From positions 1 to 64,000 of the forward strand of contig JAUSMB010000041.1 of NCBI GenBank assembly GCA_030645365.1: 64,000 nucleotides of DNA, given 5' to 3'. Below the pieces are notes generated by a model. That model searched no databases. It was not told where the DNA came from and saw only the letters and a list, made by a program, of their open reading frames with translations. This document shows positions 33,689 to 43,370 of the stretch, in pieces (the first letter of the stretch is position 1; each line of letters opens with the position of its first letter). This stretch comes from Rugosibacter sp. (GTDB lineage Bacteria > Pseudomonadota > Gammaproteobacteria > Burkholderiales > Rhodocyclaceae). The translations under genes and the position numbers were made by a program.

Positions 33689-35596
33689 ATGCCTTTAATT
33701 ACCATTGATCGCGCTTGTCTTGCCTATGGCCATGTGGCCCTGCTGGATCGGGCTGCAATGCAGCTTGATCCCGGCGAGCGGGTGGGGTTGATTGGCCGTA
33801 ACGGGACAGGTAAATCCAGCTTGCTCAAAGCGCTGGCCGATTTGGGTTCGCTGGATGATGGGGTCATCTGGCGCCAACCGGGCCTGAGCATTGCCTATGT
33901 GGCGCAAGAGCCTGAGTTTGCTGATGAAACCAGCGTGTTTGATGCCGTTGCTTCTGGGCTGGGAGATATCGCTGCGGTCGTTGCCGAATATCATCAGGTC
34001 ATGCAAAAAGTCGGCGCTGGTGATACGGCGGCGATGGATCGGATGCATGATCTACAAACCGCGCTAGAGGCAGGTGATGGCTGGCGCTTGAGTTCGCGTG
34101 TTGAGCAGGCGGTATCGCGCTTAGGTCTGGATGGCGATGCGCGTGTTGCGGCGCTCTCTGGTGGCGGAAAAAAACGTGTGGCTTTGGCGCGTGCACTGGT
34201 GGCCGAGCCTGATTTGTTGCTGCTTGATGAGCCAACCAATCATCTCGATGTTGAAGGCATTCTGTGGCTGGAGGAGTTGCTCCGAGCCTATCCTGGCGCG
34301 GTGATGTTTGTCACCCATGACCGAGCGTTTCTGGATAGCGTCGTGACTCGTATCATCGAGCTGGATCGCGGCAATCTGGTGAGCTTCCCAGGTAGTTTTG
34401 CTTCGTATCAGCAACGCAAAGAACTGCTGCTGCATGAAGAATCTCTTGCCAATGCGCGGGCAGACAAGCTCTTGGCGCAAGAAGAAGTCTGGATACGCAA
34501 AGGGGTGGAAGCGCGTCGCACGCGCAGTGTGGGCCGTATCCATCGGCTTGAGTTGCTGCGCAGTGATCGGGCCAGCCGTCGCTCGCAACAGGGCAAGGTT
34601 GATTTTCAGCTGGTGCGCGGGGATGAATCCGGCAAGCTGGTTGCCGAGCTTGATGGTGTTTCCAAAAAGTTTGGCGAGCGCCTTGTGGTGGATAATTTTT
34701 CCTGCCGCATTCAGCGCGGCGACAAGATTGGGCTGATCGGCCCCAACGGCGCAGGTAAAACCACGCTGCTGCGTCTGTTGCTGGGCGAAATCGAGGCCGA
34801 TGCGGGCAATGTGCGCATGGGTAGCCGTGTTGAAGTGGCTTACTTCGATCAGTTTCGTACGCAGCTTGACCCAGATGCCGCGTTAGTCGAAGTGATCAGC
34901 CCCGGCTCGGATTATGTCGAAATCGGGCAGACGAAAAAGCACGTTATCGGCTATCTGGAAGATTTTTTATTTGCCCCCGCACGTGCCCGCTCACCGGTTA
35001 AATCACTCTCTGGTGGCGAGCGTAATCGCCTGCTGCTGGCGCGGCTTTTCGCCCGGCCCGCCAATGTACTGGTGCTGGATGAACCCACGAATGACCTGGA
35101 TATTGAAACGCTGGAATTGCTCGAAGCGCTTTTGCAGGATTATGTCGGCACGGTTTTTCTGGTCAGCCATGACCGCGAATTTTTGGATAATGTGGTTACG
35201 CAAACCATCGCCAGCGAAGGGCAGGGGCGCTGGAAAGAATATATCGGGGGCTATAGTGATTGGCTGCAACAGCGGCCGGCAGCCAATGGCGCTAAAGCTT
35301 CAAGCGATTCCAGCAGTGCAGCACCCGTGAAAAAAAACAACGCTAGCAAATCGTTAGAGCCCGTTTTGGAAAGAAAAAAAACGAGTTTCAAGACACAGCA
35401 ATCCATTGATCAGTTACTTGCGCAAGTCGCAACGCTGGAGTCTCGGCAGGCTCTGCTGCATGGGCAAATTGCCGAGCCGAATTTTTATCAGCAAGAGGCT
35501 GACAAGCAAAAGAAAATTCATCAAGAGCTTGCTGAAATAGAAGCCGCAATCGCCACCGCCCTGGCGCAGTGGGAAGCGCTGGAAGAGAAAATATAA
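33689..35596 (+). CDS. uup: ABC-F family ATPase, Uup-like
   Basis: 635 residues with two ABC domains and no membrane segments. The first has Walker A GRNGTGKSS, signature LSGGGKKRVALARAL and LLLDEPTNHLD; the second has GPNGAGKTT, SLSGGERNRLLLARL and LVLDEPTNDLD. A C-terminal coiled-coil (about 560-635) marks the Uup branch. Uup binds branched DNA and ribosomes and affects transposon excision and stalled-ribosome rescue. The 26-bp element lies in the first domain (QKVGAGDTAAMD) without breaking the frame. Confidence 0.92.
   Translation: MPLITIDRACLAYGHVALLDRAAMQLDPGERVGLIGRNGTGKSSLLKALADLGSLDDGVIWRQPGLSIAYVAQEPEFADETSVFDAVASGLGDIAAVVAEYHQVMQKVGAGDTAAMDRMHDLQTALEAGDGWRLSSRVEQAVSRLGLDGDARVAALSGGGKKRVALARALVAEPDLLLLDEPTNHLDVEGILWLEELLRAYPGAVMFVTHDRAFLDSVVTRIIELDRGNLVSFPGSFASYQQRKELLLHEESLANARADKLLAQEEVWIRKGVEARRTRSVGRIHRLELLRSDRASRRSQQGKVDFQLVRGDESGKLVAELDGVSKKFGERLVVDNFSCRIQRGDKIGLIGPNGAGKTTLLRLLLGEIEADAGNVRMGSRVEVAYFDQFRTQLDPDAALVEVISPGSDYVEIGQTKKHVIGYLEDFLFAPARARSPVKSLSGGERNRLLLARLFARPANVLVLDEPTNDLDIETLELLEALLQDYVGTVFLVSHDREFLDNVVTQTIASEGQGRWKEYIGGYSDWLQQRPAANGAKASSDSSSAAPVKKNNASKSLEPVLERKKTSFKTQQSIDQLLAQVATLESRQALLHGQIAEPNFYQQEADKQKKIHQELAEIEAAIATALAQWEALEEKI
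34005..34030 (+). repeat. Dispersed 26-bp element, copy 5 (inside uup)
   Basis: AAAAAGTCGGCGCTGG + TGATACGGCG, a perfect consensus copy. In uup it encodes KVGAGDTA in a helical, variable part of the first ATPase domain. Confidence 0.88.
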
Positions 35597-35673
35597 TGGT
35601 GAGTAATAAGTAAAAAGTAATAATTGATACCGCCGATAAATGTATTATTTATTGACTAGGGACCTATAAATTC

Positions 35674-36108
35674 ATGAACCTGTTAACCCACATTGTTTCT
35701 GCCGAAGAAGATGAAGTGGTTGCCATTGGCGAATCATTGCGGCCGACTGACGAATGGAGTGGCATTGAGCGACGTGGCATTGATGCCGCCAAGATTGTCA
35801 CGCTGCACACCTTGCTGACCAATGATGATTTTGATGTAGCGTGCGCTCTGTATGAGCCACTGTATATCGGCAGCGAAGGGGCTGTGGTGTTAAAGCTGGC
35901 CGATTCAGTGACAGAAAAGCTAGCTGAGCTGGATGAAGAAGCGCTAGAGCAGGTGGCTGAAGAGCTCGCTGCGACAGCAGAATTTGAAATGGAAGGATGG
36001 CCTGAGGAAGACATCCACGCCATGATCATGGACATGGCGGATCTGGCACGGCTGGCCTCAGCTCAAGAGCAGGCACTGTTTGTCTGGATGCATCCTTTGC
36101 TCACCTGA
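35674..36108 (+). CDS. Uncharacterised acidic protein
   Basis: 144 residues that I do not recognise. The protein is strongly acidic, mostly helical by composition, with a start MNLLTHIVSAEEDEVVAIGESLRP and a Glu-rich helix (EKLAELDEEALEQVAEELAATAEFEMEGW). There is no signal peptide or membrane segment. It lies between uup and a GIY-YIG gene, 77 bases after uup. Coding potential looks real (the antisense frames are shadows). Confidence 0.65.
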   Translation: MNLLTHIVSAEEDEVVAIGESLRPTDEWSGIERRGIDAAKIVTLHTLLTNDDFDVACALYEPLYIGSEGAVVLKLADSVTEKLAELDEEALEQVAEELAATAEFEMEGWPEEDIHAMIMDMADLARLASAQEQALFVWMHPLLT

Positions 36109-36147
36109 CATCTCGCTGAACTCGTGGTAAATCCGCGCTAAACCATC

Positions 36148-36456
36148 GTGGCTGAGGATAGAAGCTGGTTTGTTTACCTGATTGAATGCACCGACGGCAG
36201 CATTTACACCGGCATTGCTGTGGATGTAAAAGCCCGGTTTGATGCGCACTGCGCGGGCAAAGGTGCGCGCTACACCCGCTCACATCCGCCGCTGCGCCTG
36301 TTGGCCAGCGCCGCCTATCCTGACCGATCCACCGCCTCACAAGAAGAATATCGCATCAAGCAACTCACCCCGGCGGTGAAGCGCGCTTATGCTGATATGC
36401 TCATTGCGCGTCAAATTTCACCCGCCTGCCAAACCACCGCCGCTCAGGAGCCCTAA
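36148..36456 (+). CDS. GIY-YIG nuclease-fold protein (YhbQ/UPF0213-like)
   Basis: 102 residues beginning at GTG (MAEDRSWFVYLIECTDGSIYTGIAVDV). The GIY-YIG signature appears as VYLIE...YTGIA, followed by the catalytic-type Arg (KARFDAHCAGKGARYTRSHPP) and a late Glu (EYRIKQLT). Single-domain members of this family have weak or unknown nuclease activity. The next gene starts immediately after its stop. Confidence 0.85.
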   Translation: MAEDRSWFVYLIECTDGSIYTGIAVDVKARFDAHCAGKGARYTRSHPPLRLLASAAYPDRSTASQEEYRIKQLTPAVKRAYADMLIARQISPACQTTAAQEP

Positions 36457-37713
36457 ATGAAACGTATCTCACTTAATAGCTTGATTTTTTCAGGGGCAGC
36501 CGCAGGCGTAGTGCTGGGCTTGATTTTTTCCGCACTGGGTGCTGCTTCACCCATTACGCAGCAAGGCATTTACGTTGCAGGACTAATTGGCACGCTGTTT
36601 GTGGACATGCTCAAAATGATCGTCATTCCGCTCGTATTCACCTCGATAGCTGTGGGTGTAGCCAACTTGCGGCAGCACCAGCAAATGCACCGCGTGTGGA
36701 CGCGCACGGTGGGTTTTTTTGTTTTTTCCATGGGGCTGGCCATTGTCGTTGGGCTGACTGTAAGCCGAATTTTTCGTCCTGGGCAAGGCCTGCATCTTGA
36801 GATGTTTTCTCACGTCATGACCGATGCACCCGTTCAAGCAGCCTCAGCGGCAGATTTTTTTGCCAAGTTTTTGCATGCCGTATTTATGAACCCGATCAAA
36901 GCCATGGCGCAGGGTGACGTTTTTGCTGTGGTCGTTTTCGCGCTGATATTGGGCGTCGCGCTCGTGAAAGGCGGCGAACGTTTTGCCCGTGTGCATAGTC
37001 TTTTAGAAGAAGTCCTGGGCATCATGCTCATGCTCGTTGGCTGGATTATGCGTTTAGCCCCTTTAGGGGTAATGGCCTTGCTCGCCAAGCTCATGGCCAC
37101 GCAAGACGCCACCATGCTCAGCACGCTAGCCACGTTTATCGCGGTGGTAATCGGCTCATTGTTGCTGCATGGCGTGGTGTTATTGCCGTTGATTTTGTAT
37201 GCCGTTACCGGCATGACACCCTGGCATTTTTGGCGCGGCGCGCGTGAAGCCCTGGTGACGGCCTTTGCTACCAGTTCGAGCTCTGCCACCTTGCCAGTTA
37301 CCCTGCGCTGCACAGAGCAACATCTGCATGTCAAACCTGATATTGCCGGATTTGTGATTCCCCTGGGGGCCACCATGAACATGGATGGCACGGCGCTTTA
37401 CGAAGCCGCTGCTGCCTTATTCATCGCCAATCTCGTCGGCATGGATTTGAGCCTGACGCAACAACTCATTGTTTTCATCACCGCCATGATCGCCGCCATT
37501 GGCGCGCCGGGCATTCCTTCCGCAGGCATGGTGACCATGGTAATGGTGCTGCAATCCGTAGGCCTGCCCGCAGAGGCTATCGCCATCTTGCTGCCCATAG
37601 ATCGCCTGCTGGATACCTTCCGCACCGCAGTGAATGTCGAAGGCGACATGGTGGGTAGTTTGGTGGTGCAAAAATGGGTGAGGGCAAAAGAAAACAAATC
37701 TTTGCCCCAATAG
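36457..37713 (+). CDS. Dicarboxylate/amino acid:cation symporter (DAACS family)
   Basis: 418 residues, about eight transmembrane helices plus two re-entrant hairpins. TSSSSATLPVTLRC is the serine-rich hairpin, GATMNMDGTALYEAAAALFIA the NMDGT motif, and GAPGIPSAGMVTMVMVL the second hairpin; DRLLDTFRTAVNVEGD holds the substrate-binding Asp/Arg region. It imports glutamate/aspartate or C4-dicarboxylates with Na+ or H+. It begins one base after the GIY-YIG gene. Confidence 0.92.
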   Translation: MKRISLNSLIFSGAAAGVVLGLIFSALGAASPITQQGIYVAGLIGTLFVDMLKMIVIPLVFTSIAVGVANLRQHQQMHRVWTRTVGFFVFSMGLAIVVGLTVSRIFRPGQGLHLEMFSHVMTDAPVQAASAADFFAKFLHAVFMNPIKAMAQGDVFAVVVFALILGVALVKGGERFARVHSLLEEVLGIMLMLVGWIMRLAPLGVMALLAKLMATQDATMLSTLATFIAVVIGSLLLHGVVLLPLILYAVTGMTPWHFWRGAREALVTAFATSSSSATLPVTLRCTEQHLHVKPDIAGFVIPLGATMNMDGTALYEAAAALFIANLVGMDLSLTQQLIVFITAMIAAIGAPGIPSAGMVTMVMVLQSVGLPAEAIAILLPIDRLLDTFRTAVNVEGDMVGSLVVQKWVRAKENKSLPQ

Positions 37714-37732
37714 ATCGATGTCGTCATCCTTT

Positions 37733-37755
37733 AAATGATCATATTTTGATCATTT
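37733..37755. terminator. AT-rich hairpin between convergent genes
   Basis: Perfect nine-bp stem AAATGATCA / TGATCATTT with loop TATTT, between the symporter (plus) and gloA (minus). It has no GC-rich core, so its strength is doubtful; it could also be an operator-like palindrome. Confidence 0.35.
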
Positions 37756-37835
37756 GAATAAGGCGAGTTACCGTGGTGAAAAATCATTCCTTATCCTGAA
37801 CTGCATGCGATTGGTTTTGGAGAATCGGATAGCAG

Positions 37836-38219
37836 TCAATTTTTTTCAATCAATTCAATTTTGTAACCGTCAGGATCTTCGACAAACGCAATTACGGTGC
37901 TGCCGCCTTTCATTGGCCCGGCTTCGCGAGTAATGTTGCCGCCACGCTGGCGTATGGCTTCGCAGGTGGCAGCGGCGTCTGGCACGGCGATGGCGATATG
38001 GCCGTAGGCGGTGCCGATGTCGTAGTGATCAACGCCCCAGTTGTAGGTGAGTTCGATCACCGCGCTATTTTCTTCATCATCAAAGCCGACAAAGGCGAGG
38101 GTGAATTTGCCAGCGGGAAAATCGGCACGGCGCAGTAATCGCATGCCCAGGATTTCGGTGTAAAAGTGCAACGAGCGATCAAGATCGCCTACACGCAGCA
38201 TGGTATGTAAAATTTTCAT
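37836..38219 (-). CDS. gloA: Lactoylglutathione lyase (glyoxalase I)
   Basis: 127 residues, the compact Ni-type GloA length. [31 protein letters not shown] contains the first metal His, [24 protein letters not shown] the Glu and His, and [14 protein letters not shown] the last Glu. It isomerises the methylglyoxal-glutathione adduct. Confidence 0.93.
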   Translation of the reverse strand: MKILHTMLRVGDLDRSLHFYTEILGMRLLRRADFPAGKFTLAFVGFDDEENSAVIELTYNWGVDHYDIGTAYGHIAIAVPDAAATCEAIRQRGGNITREAGPMKGGSTVIAFVEDPDGYKIELIEKN

Positions 38220-38229
38220 GGTATTCCTT

Positions 38230-38970
38230 TCATAGAATGGGCAGGGAGGCTGCGCAGGTTTTGAGTTCGTCGCGTGCGGCTTTCCAGTCGGGATAGAGGG
38301 TGCTTACGATACGCCAAAAATTCGCGCTGTGATTCATCTCGAGCAAGTGCGCTACTTCGTGCGCGACGACGTAATCACCCAGATGCGGCGCGAGATGAAT
38401 CAGCCGCCAATTGATGCGGATACCGCTGTTGCGGCTGCAACTTCCCCACCGAGTGCGGGCGGCGGAAAGCCCCAGCGGAGGGGGGGCGAGATTGATCTGT
38501 GCGGTGTAATGTGTCAGCCGCTCGCCAAAGTGAGTCAGCGCGTGTGCTTTTAAGGCGCGGGTGACGAGCCCGCCGAGATCGGCATCGGGGCGGGCTTCCA
38601 GCACGAGCGTTTGGGCAATCCAGCGGAAGCGGTTGGCACCGGGAATCACGCGCACTTCGATGTTCTGACCCAGCAGGGGAAGCGGGGTGCCATCTTTGAT
38701 GCTGATGTGCCGTGGGCGATAAACACGCGCCAGTTCGTCCAGCTTTTGCAGCACCCAGGCACCGTGGCCAAGCACAAAATGATCGATGTCTGCCAACCCC
38801 ATGCGGGCAGGAGCGGATAAGCGCAGGCCACGCTCGTCGATGGTCATGCTCAAGTTGCGTGCCCCTGTTTTGATGCGGAAATCGACAATACGCCCGGCGA
38901 CCACGATTTGCCGGGTTTTAGGCGTCGGCGTGGGTTGCGGCAGAAGAAAAAGCTTGAGCTGCTCAAGCAT
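38230..38970 (-). CDS. YgjP-like (DUF45) zinc metallohydrolase
   Basis: About 246 residues from ATG 38970, overlapping the upstream stop by eight bases; the ORF track begins at 39003. The core shows [22 protein letters not shown] and the metalloprotease motif [18 protein letters not shown] (HExxH). The family is M48/SprT-related; its substrate is unknown. A related but altered protein is encoded just upstream. Confidence 0.85.
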   Translation of the reverse strand: MLEQLKLFLLPQPTPTPKTRQIVVAGRIVDFRIKTGARNLSMTIDERGLRLSAPARMGLADIDHFVLGHGAWVLQKLDELARVYRPRHISIKDGTPLPLLGQNIEVRVIPGANRFRWIAQTLVLEARPDADLGGLVTRALKAHALTHFGERLTHYTAQINLAPPPLGLSAARTRWGSCSRNSGIRINWRLIHLAPHLGDYVVAHEVAHLLEMNHSANFWRIVSTLYPDWKAARDELKTCAASLPIL

Positions 38971-39484
38971 GCGAGGCAAACAACGGGTGGCTTGGTTGAT
39001 CAAATGAAAAATAGGGCCGCAGTGCTTGATTCAGCGCGGCGTCAATTATTTCTGGCGATTGTTCGATGAGGCGCCAATAGCAGCGCAGGGTGGCAGGTTC
39101 AGGCGCAATGTCAGTAGCCGATGCGGGCGCGGCATCAAGCAGTTCAACCCAATTGCCACGGGTGGCAAAAGAGAGCACGAGACGAGGTTGCCGCCGTATT
39201 GCCAGCGCCGACTTTTCAGCGATACAGTGTGTCAGGTAGCGAATGGCGTCTGCGCGCAGCCAGGCTTCAGCACTATCTTGAATCTGCCGTGGCGTGGCAT
39301 GTGGTGGTAGGGGTAAAAACAAGGTATCCCCTTGACGGCACGTTTGGACATGTTCGTGGCTGAGCGTCAAGCGCAGCGATAAACCCAGGTAGCGAATGAG
39401 TGTGCCCTCATGCCAGCGTAATGCAGCATCAGGTGCGGTGGCGTCCAGCCGTAGATCAAGTTGGCGTTTGCGGATTGACCTCAT
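38963..39484 (-). CDS. DUF45/YgjP paralogue lacking the HExxH motif
   Basis: 173 residues. It parallels the downstream YgjP-like protein: ATRGNWVE sits where the active protein has RTRWGSC, and LRCYWRLIEQSPEIIDAALNQALRPYF matches [29 protein letters not shown], with HEVAH replaced by NQALR. It is therefore likely a non-catalytic partner or regulatory paralogue (inference). The start lies 29 bases inside plsC. The 26-bp element encodes AEKSALAIRR in its middle. Confidence 0.7.
   Translation of the reverse strand: MRSIRKRQLDLRLDATAPDAALRWHEGTLIRYLGLSLRLTLSHEHVQTCRQGDTLFLPLPPHATPRQIQDSAEAWLRADAIRYLTHCIAEKSALAIRRQPRLVLSFATRGNWVELLDAAPASATDIAPEPATLRCYWRLIEQSPEIIDAALNQALRPYFSFDQPSHPLFASHA
39192..39217 (-). 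repeat. Dispersed 26-bp element, copy 6 (inside DUF45 paralogue)
   Basis: CGCCGTATTGCCAG + CGCCGACTTTTC on the plus strand; in the gene's sense it encodes KSALAIRR, a reading frame different from copies 3 and 5. Confidence 0.85.
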
Positions 39485-40244
39485 TGATATTGGTCTCGGT
39501 AGCGAGATAGAGATCCGGGCTGATGCGACGCATTTCCGCTTCGATCCAGGTCTCTGCCTGCGCCAGAATGTCGGATGCGGTTAAACCCTTGGGATCAATG
39601 GCAGGGCCGACACTCACGGTGACGACACCACTTTTTTTGAACAAGGCGTTCTTCCCCCAGAATTCACCTGAGTTCAGCGCCACAGGAACCACAGGCGCGC
39701 CGGTGGCTGTGGCCAGAAAGGCACCGCCCCCTTTGTAGCGGTGCTTTCCACCAGGAGGAGCGCGCGTGCCTTCAGGGAAGATGACGACGGTATACCCTTC
39801 GTCCAGGCGTGCACGACCGAGTTCGACCAAATGCTTGATCGCTTCTTTACCTGCCCCGCGATCAATCGGAATCATGGGCGTGAGCGCCAGTGCCCAGCCG
39901 AAAAATGGCAGCTTCTTGATCTCTTTTTTCCAGACGAACACCGTATCTTTGAAGACTTCTTGCAGGACCAATGTTTCCCAGGCGGACTGATGTTTGCAAA
40001 ACACGATCGCCGATCGCGGCGGGATATTTTCTGCACCAATGAGGCGATAAGGGATGCCCAGGACATGTTTGACCAGCCAGATCGCAAAGCGTACCCAAGG
40101 CATGGCCAGCCGGTGACGCCAGCGCAGCGAGAGTGGAAAGCTGACCAGAATAAACAGCACCATGTAGGGTGGCGTGGTGATGATCAATATGATCAGATAG
40201 AGCAAAGATCGGAGGAATGACAGCATGGCGTTATTCGTGCTCAT
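39456..40244 (-). CDS. plsC: 1-acyl-sn-glycerol-3-phosphate acyltransferase
   Basis: 262 residues with N-terminal membrane helices (SLLYLIILIITTPPYMVLFILVSFPL). The acyltransferase block I appears as CKHQSAWETL, with Glu where H-x4-D usually has Asp, and block III as VVIFPEGTRAPPG. It acylates lysophosphatidic acid at the inner membrane. The ATG at 40244 follows gmhB closely; ATG 40226 is an alternative start. Confidence 0.9.
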   Translation of the reverse strand: MSTNNAMLSFLRSLLYLIILIITTPPYMVLFILVSFPLSLRWRHRLAMPWVRFAIWLVKHVLGIPYRLIGAENIPPRSAIVFCKHQSAWETLVLQEVFKDTVFVWKKEIKKLPFFGWALALTPMIPIDRGAGKEAIKHLVELGRARLDEGYTVVIFPEGTRAPPGGKHRYKGGGAFLATATGAPVVPVALNSGEFWGKNALFKKSGVVTVSVGPAIDPKGLTASDILAQAETWIEAEMRRISPDLYLATETNINEVNPQTPT

Positions 40245-40250
40245 GCGTGC

Positions 40251-40784
40251 TCATGCGAGCAGGTGGGCGACCGCTGCTGCGAGATCAGGAAAAACGAGTG
40301 TGCCCGCAGGCAGTTCCGGATCAGTGGCGGTTTTTTTGCCTTTGCCGGTGAGCACCAGAATGGGTTTGGCCCCGACGGTGACAGCGGCTTCCAGATCACG
40401 CAGCGCATCGCCTATGGCGGGCACATTGGTTAAATTCGTATTAAAGCGTTTGGAAATTTCGTGCAACATCCCCGGTTTGGGTTTGCGGCAAGCGCAATTG
40501 TCAGCACTGGTATGCGGGCAAAAAAAGATAGCATCAATACGCCCACCGACTTGCGCCAGGGCTTTGTTCATTTTTTCGTGAATTGCGTTGAGCGTATCCA
40601 TCTCGAACAAGCCACGGCCCACGCCGGATTGATTCGTCGCGACTACTACGCGATAGCCCGCCTGATTCAGCCGCGCGATGGCAGCGAGGCTGCCAGGAAT
40701 GGGCTTCCATTCGTCAGGTGACTTGATGAACTGGGCGGAATCAAAATTGATCACACCATCGCGGTCGAGAATAATCAGCTTCAT
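40251..40784 (-). CDS. gmhB: D-glycero-beta-D-manno-heptose-1,7-bisphosphate 7-phosphatase
   Basis: 177 residues of the HAD family: MKLIILDRDGVINFDS (DxD nucleophile motif), VVATNQSGVGRG, the zinc loop CPHTSADNCACRKPKPGML, and AIGDALRDLEAA with the Mg-binding Asp. It removes the 7-phosphate in ADP-heptose synthesis for LPS inner core. It is followed by plsC seven bases later. Confidence 0.92.
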   Translation of the reverse strand: MKLIILDRDGVINFDSAQFIKSPDEWKPIPGSLAAIARLNQAGYRVVVATNQSGVGRGLFEMDTLNAIHEKMNKALAQVGGRIDAIFFCPHTSADNCACRKPKPGMLHEISKRFNTNLTNVPAIGDALRDLEAAVTVGAKPILVLTGKGKKTATDPELPAGTLVFPDLAAAVAHLLA

Positions 40785-40910
40785 ATCAATATCAGTTTAT
40801 GTTTTATGGTGACAGCGGAAGGCGAGGAAAACAGCCCTCTGTCCCGGCTATTCGTGGGTATTCGTTAGTTTTTGTCGGTTTATTTTCAACGGGTGTTGTT
40901 GCTGCGTGGT

Positions 40911-41261
40911 CTAGAACAGCTCAATACCTGCGCGGCGCACGGCAAGTGCAAACAGGCCAAAACAAATGACCGTGATAACGACACTGGCGAGCAAGGTTAG
41001 CCAGAATCCTAAACGCGGCAACAGCAACGGAAAGGCGAGGAACATCGGTAGTGTGGGTACAACATACCAAAACGTATACCAGGCGTGATTGGCTATTTTG
41101 GATTCGGGCTGATTTTCAATCTGCAGCCAGATGAGGGTCAAAATTGTCACCAGCGGCAGCGCGGCGACCAGGCCGCCGAGCTTGTCGCTGCGTTTGGCAA
41201 GCTCCGACACCAGCACGACCACGGCGGCGGTAGTGAGATATTTCGTGATGAGCCAGAGCAT
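40911..41261 (-). CDS. DUF3147-like small membrane protein
   Basis: 116 residues with about four hydrophobic helices (LITKYLTTAAVVVLVSELA, LVAALPLVTILTLIWLQ, FWYVVPTLPMFLAFPLLL, TLLASVVITVICFGLFALAV). The pattern resembles the DUF3147 family; its function is unknown. It lies between gmhB and glyS on the same strand. Confidence 0.7.
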   Translation of the reverse strand: MLWLITKYLTTAAVVVLVSELAKRSDKLGGLVAALPLVTILTLIWLQIENQPESKIANHAWYTFWYVVPTLPMFLAFPLLLPRLGFWLTLLASVVITVICFGLFALAVRRAGIELF

Positions 41262-41276
41262 GTTGGTGCGGTAGCC

Positions 41277-43370
41277 TTAGCTTGATAAGCGTGAAATATC
41301 CGCCACGCAGTTCATCAGCTTGGCCAGCTGTACCAGCAGTGCCAAACGATTAGTGCGCATCGCTGGATCATCTGCATTGACCATCACGCCTTCGAAAAAA
41401 GCGTCGACTGCCGGACGCAGGTCAGCGAGTGATTTCAGGGCCGTGGTGTAGTCGCTTTTGGCGAGTTGTGCTTCGATGAGCGGGGTGAGTTTTTGGACTT
41501 CGGCAAACAGGTTTTTTTCTGCCATCTCATGGAGCAGCGCAGGGTTAACTGTTTGGCCTGCCGGCTCGGTCGATTTTTTCAGGATATTGATGATGCGTTT
41601 GTTGGCTGCAGCCAGCGCGGCCGCTTCGGGCAGGGCGGCAAAGGCTTTGACAGCGGCCAGGCGTTGCGGCACTTCATCCATGCGCGTGGGGTTTTGGGCG
41701 AGTACGGCATCCACGGCGTTAGGCTCGTGTCCGGCATCGCGCAGCAAGTGACGTAGCCGTTCACGGAAAAAGTCGGCGCTGGTAATACGGTACTCGGCGG
41801 TTAATAACGCCGGAGAAAAGCCTTCAGCAGCATCTTCAATCAAATCGGCAAGGTTTAACGGCAGCGGCGCTTCCATCAGGATACGCAAAACACCGAGCGC
41901 AGCGCGACGCAAACCGAAGGGATCTTTATCGCCCGTCGGGATTTGACCGATGCCAAAAAAGCCGATCAGGGCATCCATTTTGTCGGCCAGCGCAACAGCG
42001 CAGGCAACGGCGCCCTGCGGCAGCACATCGCCATTGAAACGCGGGCGATAGTGTTCTTCAATCGCCCCAGCGACGACCGCCGGTTCGCCATCGGCCAGCG
42101 CGTAATAACGCCCCATGATGCCTTGCAGCTCAGGGAATTCGCCAACCATGTCGGTGACCAGATCGGCCTTGGCAAGCAATGCGGCGCGCTCGGCGAGCGT
42201 TGCATCAGCGCCGAGCCGGTGAGCAATCCGCGCTGCGAGCTTGATCAGCCGGTCGACACGCTCGCCCTGCGTGCCAAGCTTGTTGTGATACACCACGCTG
42301 GCGAGCTTGCCAATGCGTGCGGAAAGCGGCGTTTTCTTGTCGGTTTCGAAAAAGAATTTCGCATCCGCCAAACGCGGACGCACCACGCGGGCGTTGCCGG
42401 CGATGATGTGCGTCGGATCATTCACCTGCATGTTGCTGACGATGAGAAAGCGGTTGGTCAGCTTGGCATCCGGCCCAGTGCCATCCATCAGCGGAAAGTA
42501 TTTCTGGTTCGCCTTCATGGTCAGAATCAGGCATTCCTGCGGCACAGCGAGAAATTCTTCTTCAAACCCCGCTTCATAGACGGCGGGATATTCGACTAAG
42601 GCGGTGACTTCATCCAGCAGCGCATCGTCTTGCAACCAGGTGCGGCTACCAGCTGCGGCATCGAGTTGCTGGCGAATCATCTCGCGGCGTTGCTCAAACG
42701 AGACAATCACGCGACCTTGTTGCTCTAGCATGCTGGCATAAGCGTTCGCATCAGTGAGTGTGATCTCGCCTGTGCTCATAAAGCGATGGCCGCGCGTGGT
42801 GTTGCTGCTACTCAAGCTCAGCGCAGAGCCTGGCACAACGCGCATGCCATGCAGCAGCACCAGTCCATGCACGGGACGCACAAACTGCACCTCGCTATTG
42901 CCCCAGCGCATGAGTTTGGCGACGGGGAGTTTTTTCAGTGCGGTTTCGACCATGGCAGCTAACACGGTGTCGATAGGCTCGCCGGATTTATGCAGGCGCA
43001 CGACAAAGTATTCAGCCTTGCCATCGCTCACTTTTTCGAGCTGCGCAAACGTGACCCCGGCGCCGCGCATGAAGCCTTCTAGCGCCTTGGTCGGCGTTCC
43101 GTCAGCGCCGACCCCGGCGCTCACCGCCGGGCCTTTTTTTTCTATCGTCCGGTCTGGCTGGGTTTCCAGACAGTCGGGGAACAACAAGGCCAGACGACGC
43201 GGCGTGGCGAACCATTGCCCGGCATTCGCCGCGTCAATATAGCCCGCTTCGGCGAGCGCTTGCTGCATTTGCTCGCGGAATGCCAGCCCCAGCCTGGCCA
43301 GCGATTTCGGTGGCAGTTCTTCACAGAGAAGCTCAATCAACAGCGTGGCTTTCATGGGTGTCGCCTTCAT
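41277..43370 (-). CDS. glyS: Glycyl-tRNA synthetase beta subunit
   Basis: 697 residues, full length for GlyS. It starts [19 protein letters not shown] and includes [24 protein letters not shown]-type [17 protein letters not shown], and [18 protein letters not shown] near 490. The C-terminal anticodon-binding region is DALR-like. The ATG at 43370 overlaps the glyQ stop (ATGA); an in-frame ATG five codons later is the alternative. The 26-bp element encodes YRITSADFF in the C-terminal third. Confidence 0.95.
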   Translation of the reverse strand: MKATPMKATLLIELLCEELPPKSLARLGLAFREQMQQALAEAGYIDAANAGQWFATPRRLALLFPDCLETQPDRTIEKKGPAVSAGVGADGTPTKALEGFMRGAGVTFAQLEKVSDGKAEYFVVRLHKSGEPIDTVLAAMVETALKKLPVAKLMRWGNSEVQFVRPVHGLVLLHGMRVVPGSALSLSSSNTTRGHRFMSTGEITLTDANAYASMLEQQGRVIVSFEQRREMIRQQLDAAAGSRTWLQDDALLDEVTALVEYPAVYEAGFEEEFLAVPQECLILTMKANQKYFPLMDGTGPDAKLTNRFLIVSNMQVNDPTHIIAGNARVVRPRLADAKFFFETDKKTPLSARIGKLASVVYHNKLGTQGERVDRLIKLAARIAHRLGADATLAERAALLAKADLVTDMVGEFPELQGIMGRYYALADGEPAVVAGAIEEHYRPRFNGDVLPQGAVACAVALADKMDALIGFFGIGQIPTGDKDPFGLRRAALGVLRILMEAPLPLNLADLIEDAAEGFSPALLTAEYRITSADFFRERLRHLLRDAGHEPNAVDAVLAQNPTRMDEVPQRLAAVKAFAALPEAAALAAANKRIINILKKSTEPAGQTVNPALLHEMAEKNLFAEVQKLTPLIEAQLAKSDYTTALKSLADLRPAVDAFFEGVMVNADDPAMRTNRLALLVQLAKLMNCVADISRLSS
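41767..41792 (+). repeat. Dispersed 26-bp element, copy 7 (inside glyS)
   Basis: AAAAAGTCGGCGCTGG + TAATACGGTA, antisense to the gene. In glyS it encodes YRITSADFF just before a conserved helical segment ([12 protein letters not shown]). Confidence 0.85.

Noticed and set aside
36834-37391. 185-codon minus-strand ORF in the symporter gene
   Set aside because: Antisense shadow; no ribosome site or motif.
43090-43115. CGTCAGCGCCGACC in glyS
   Set aside because: Only the AGCGCCGAC core matches, and the surrounding [10 protein letters not shown] is normal for GlyS.
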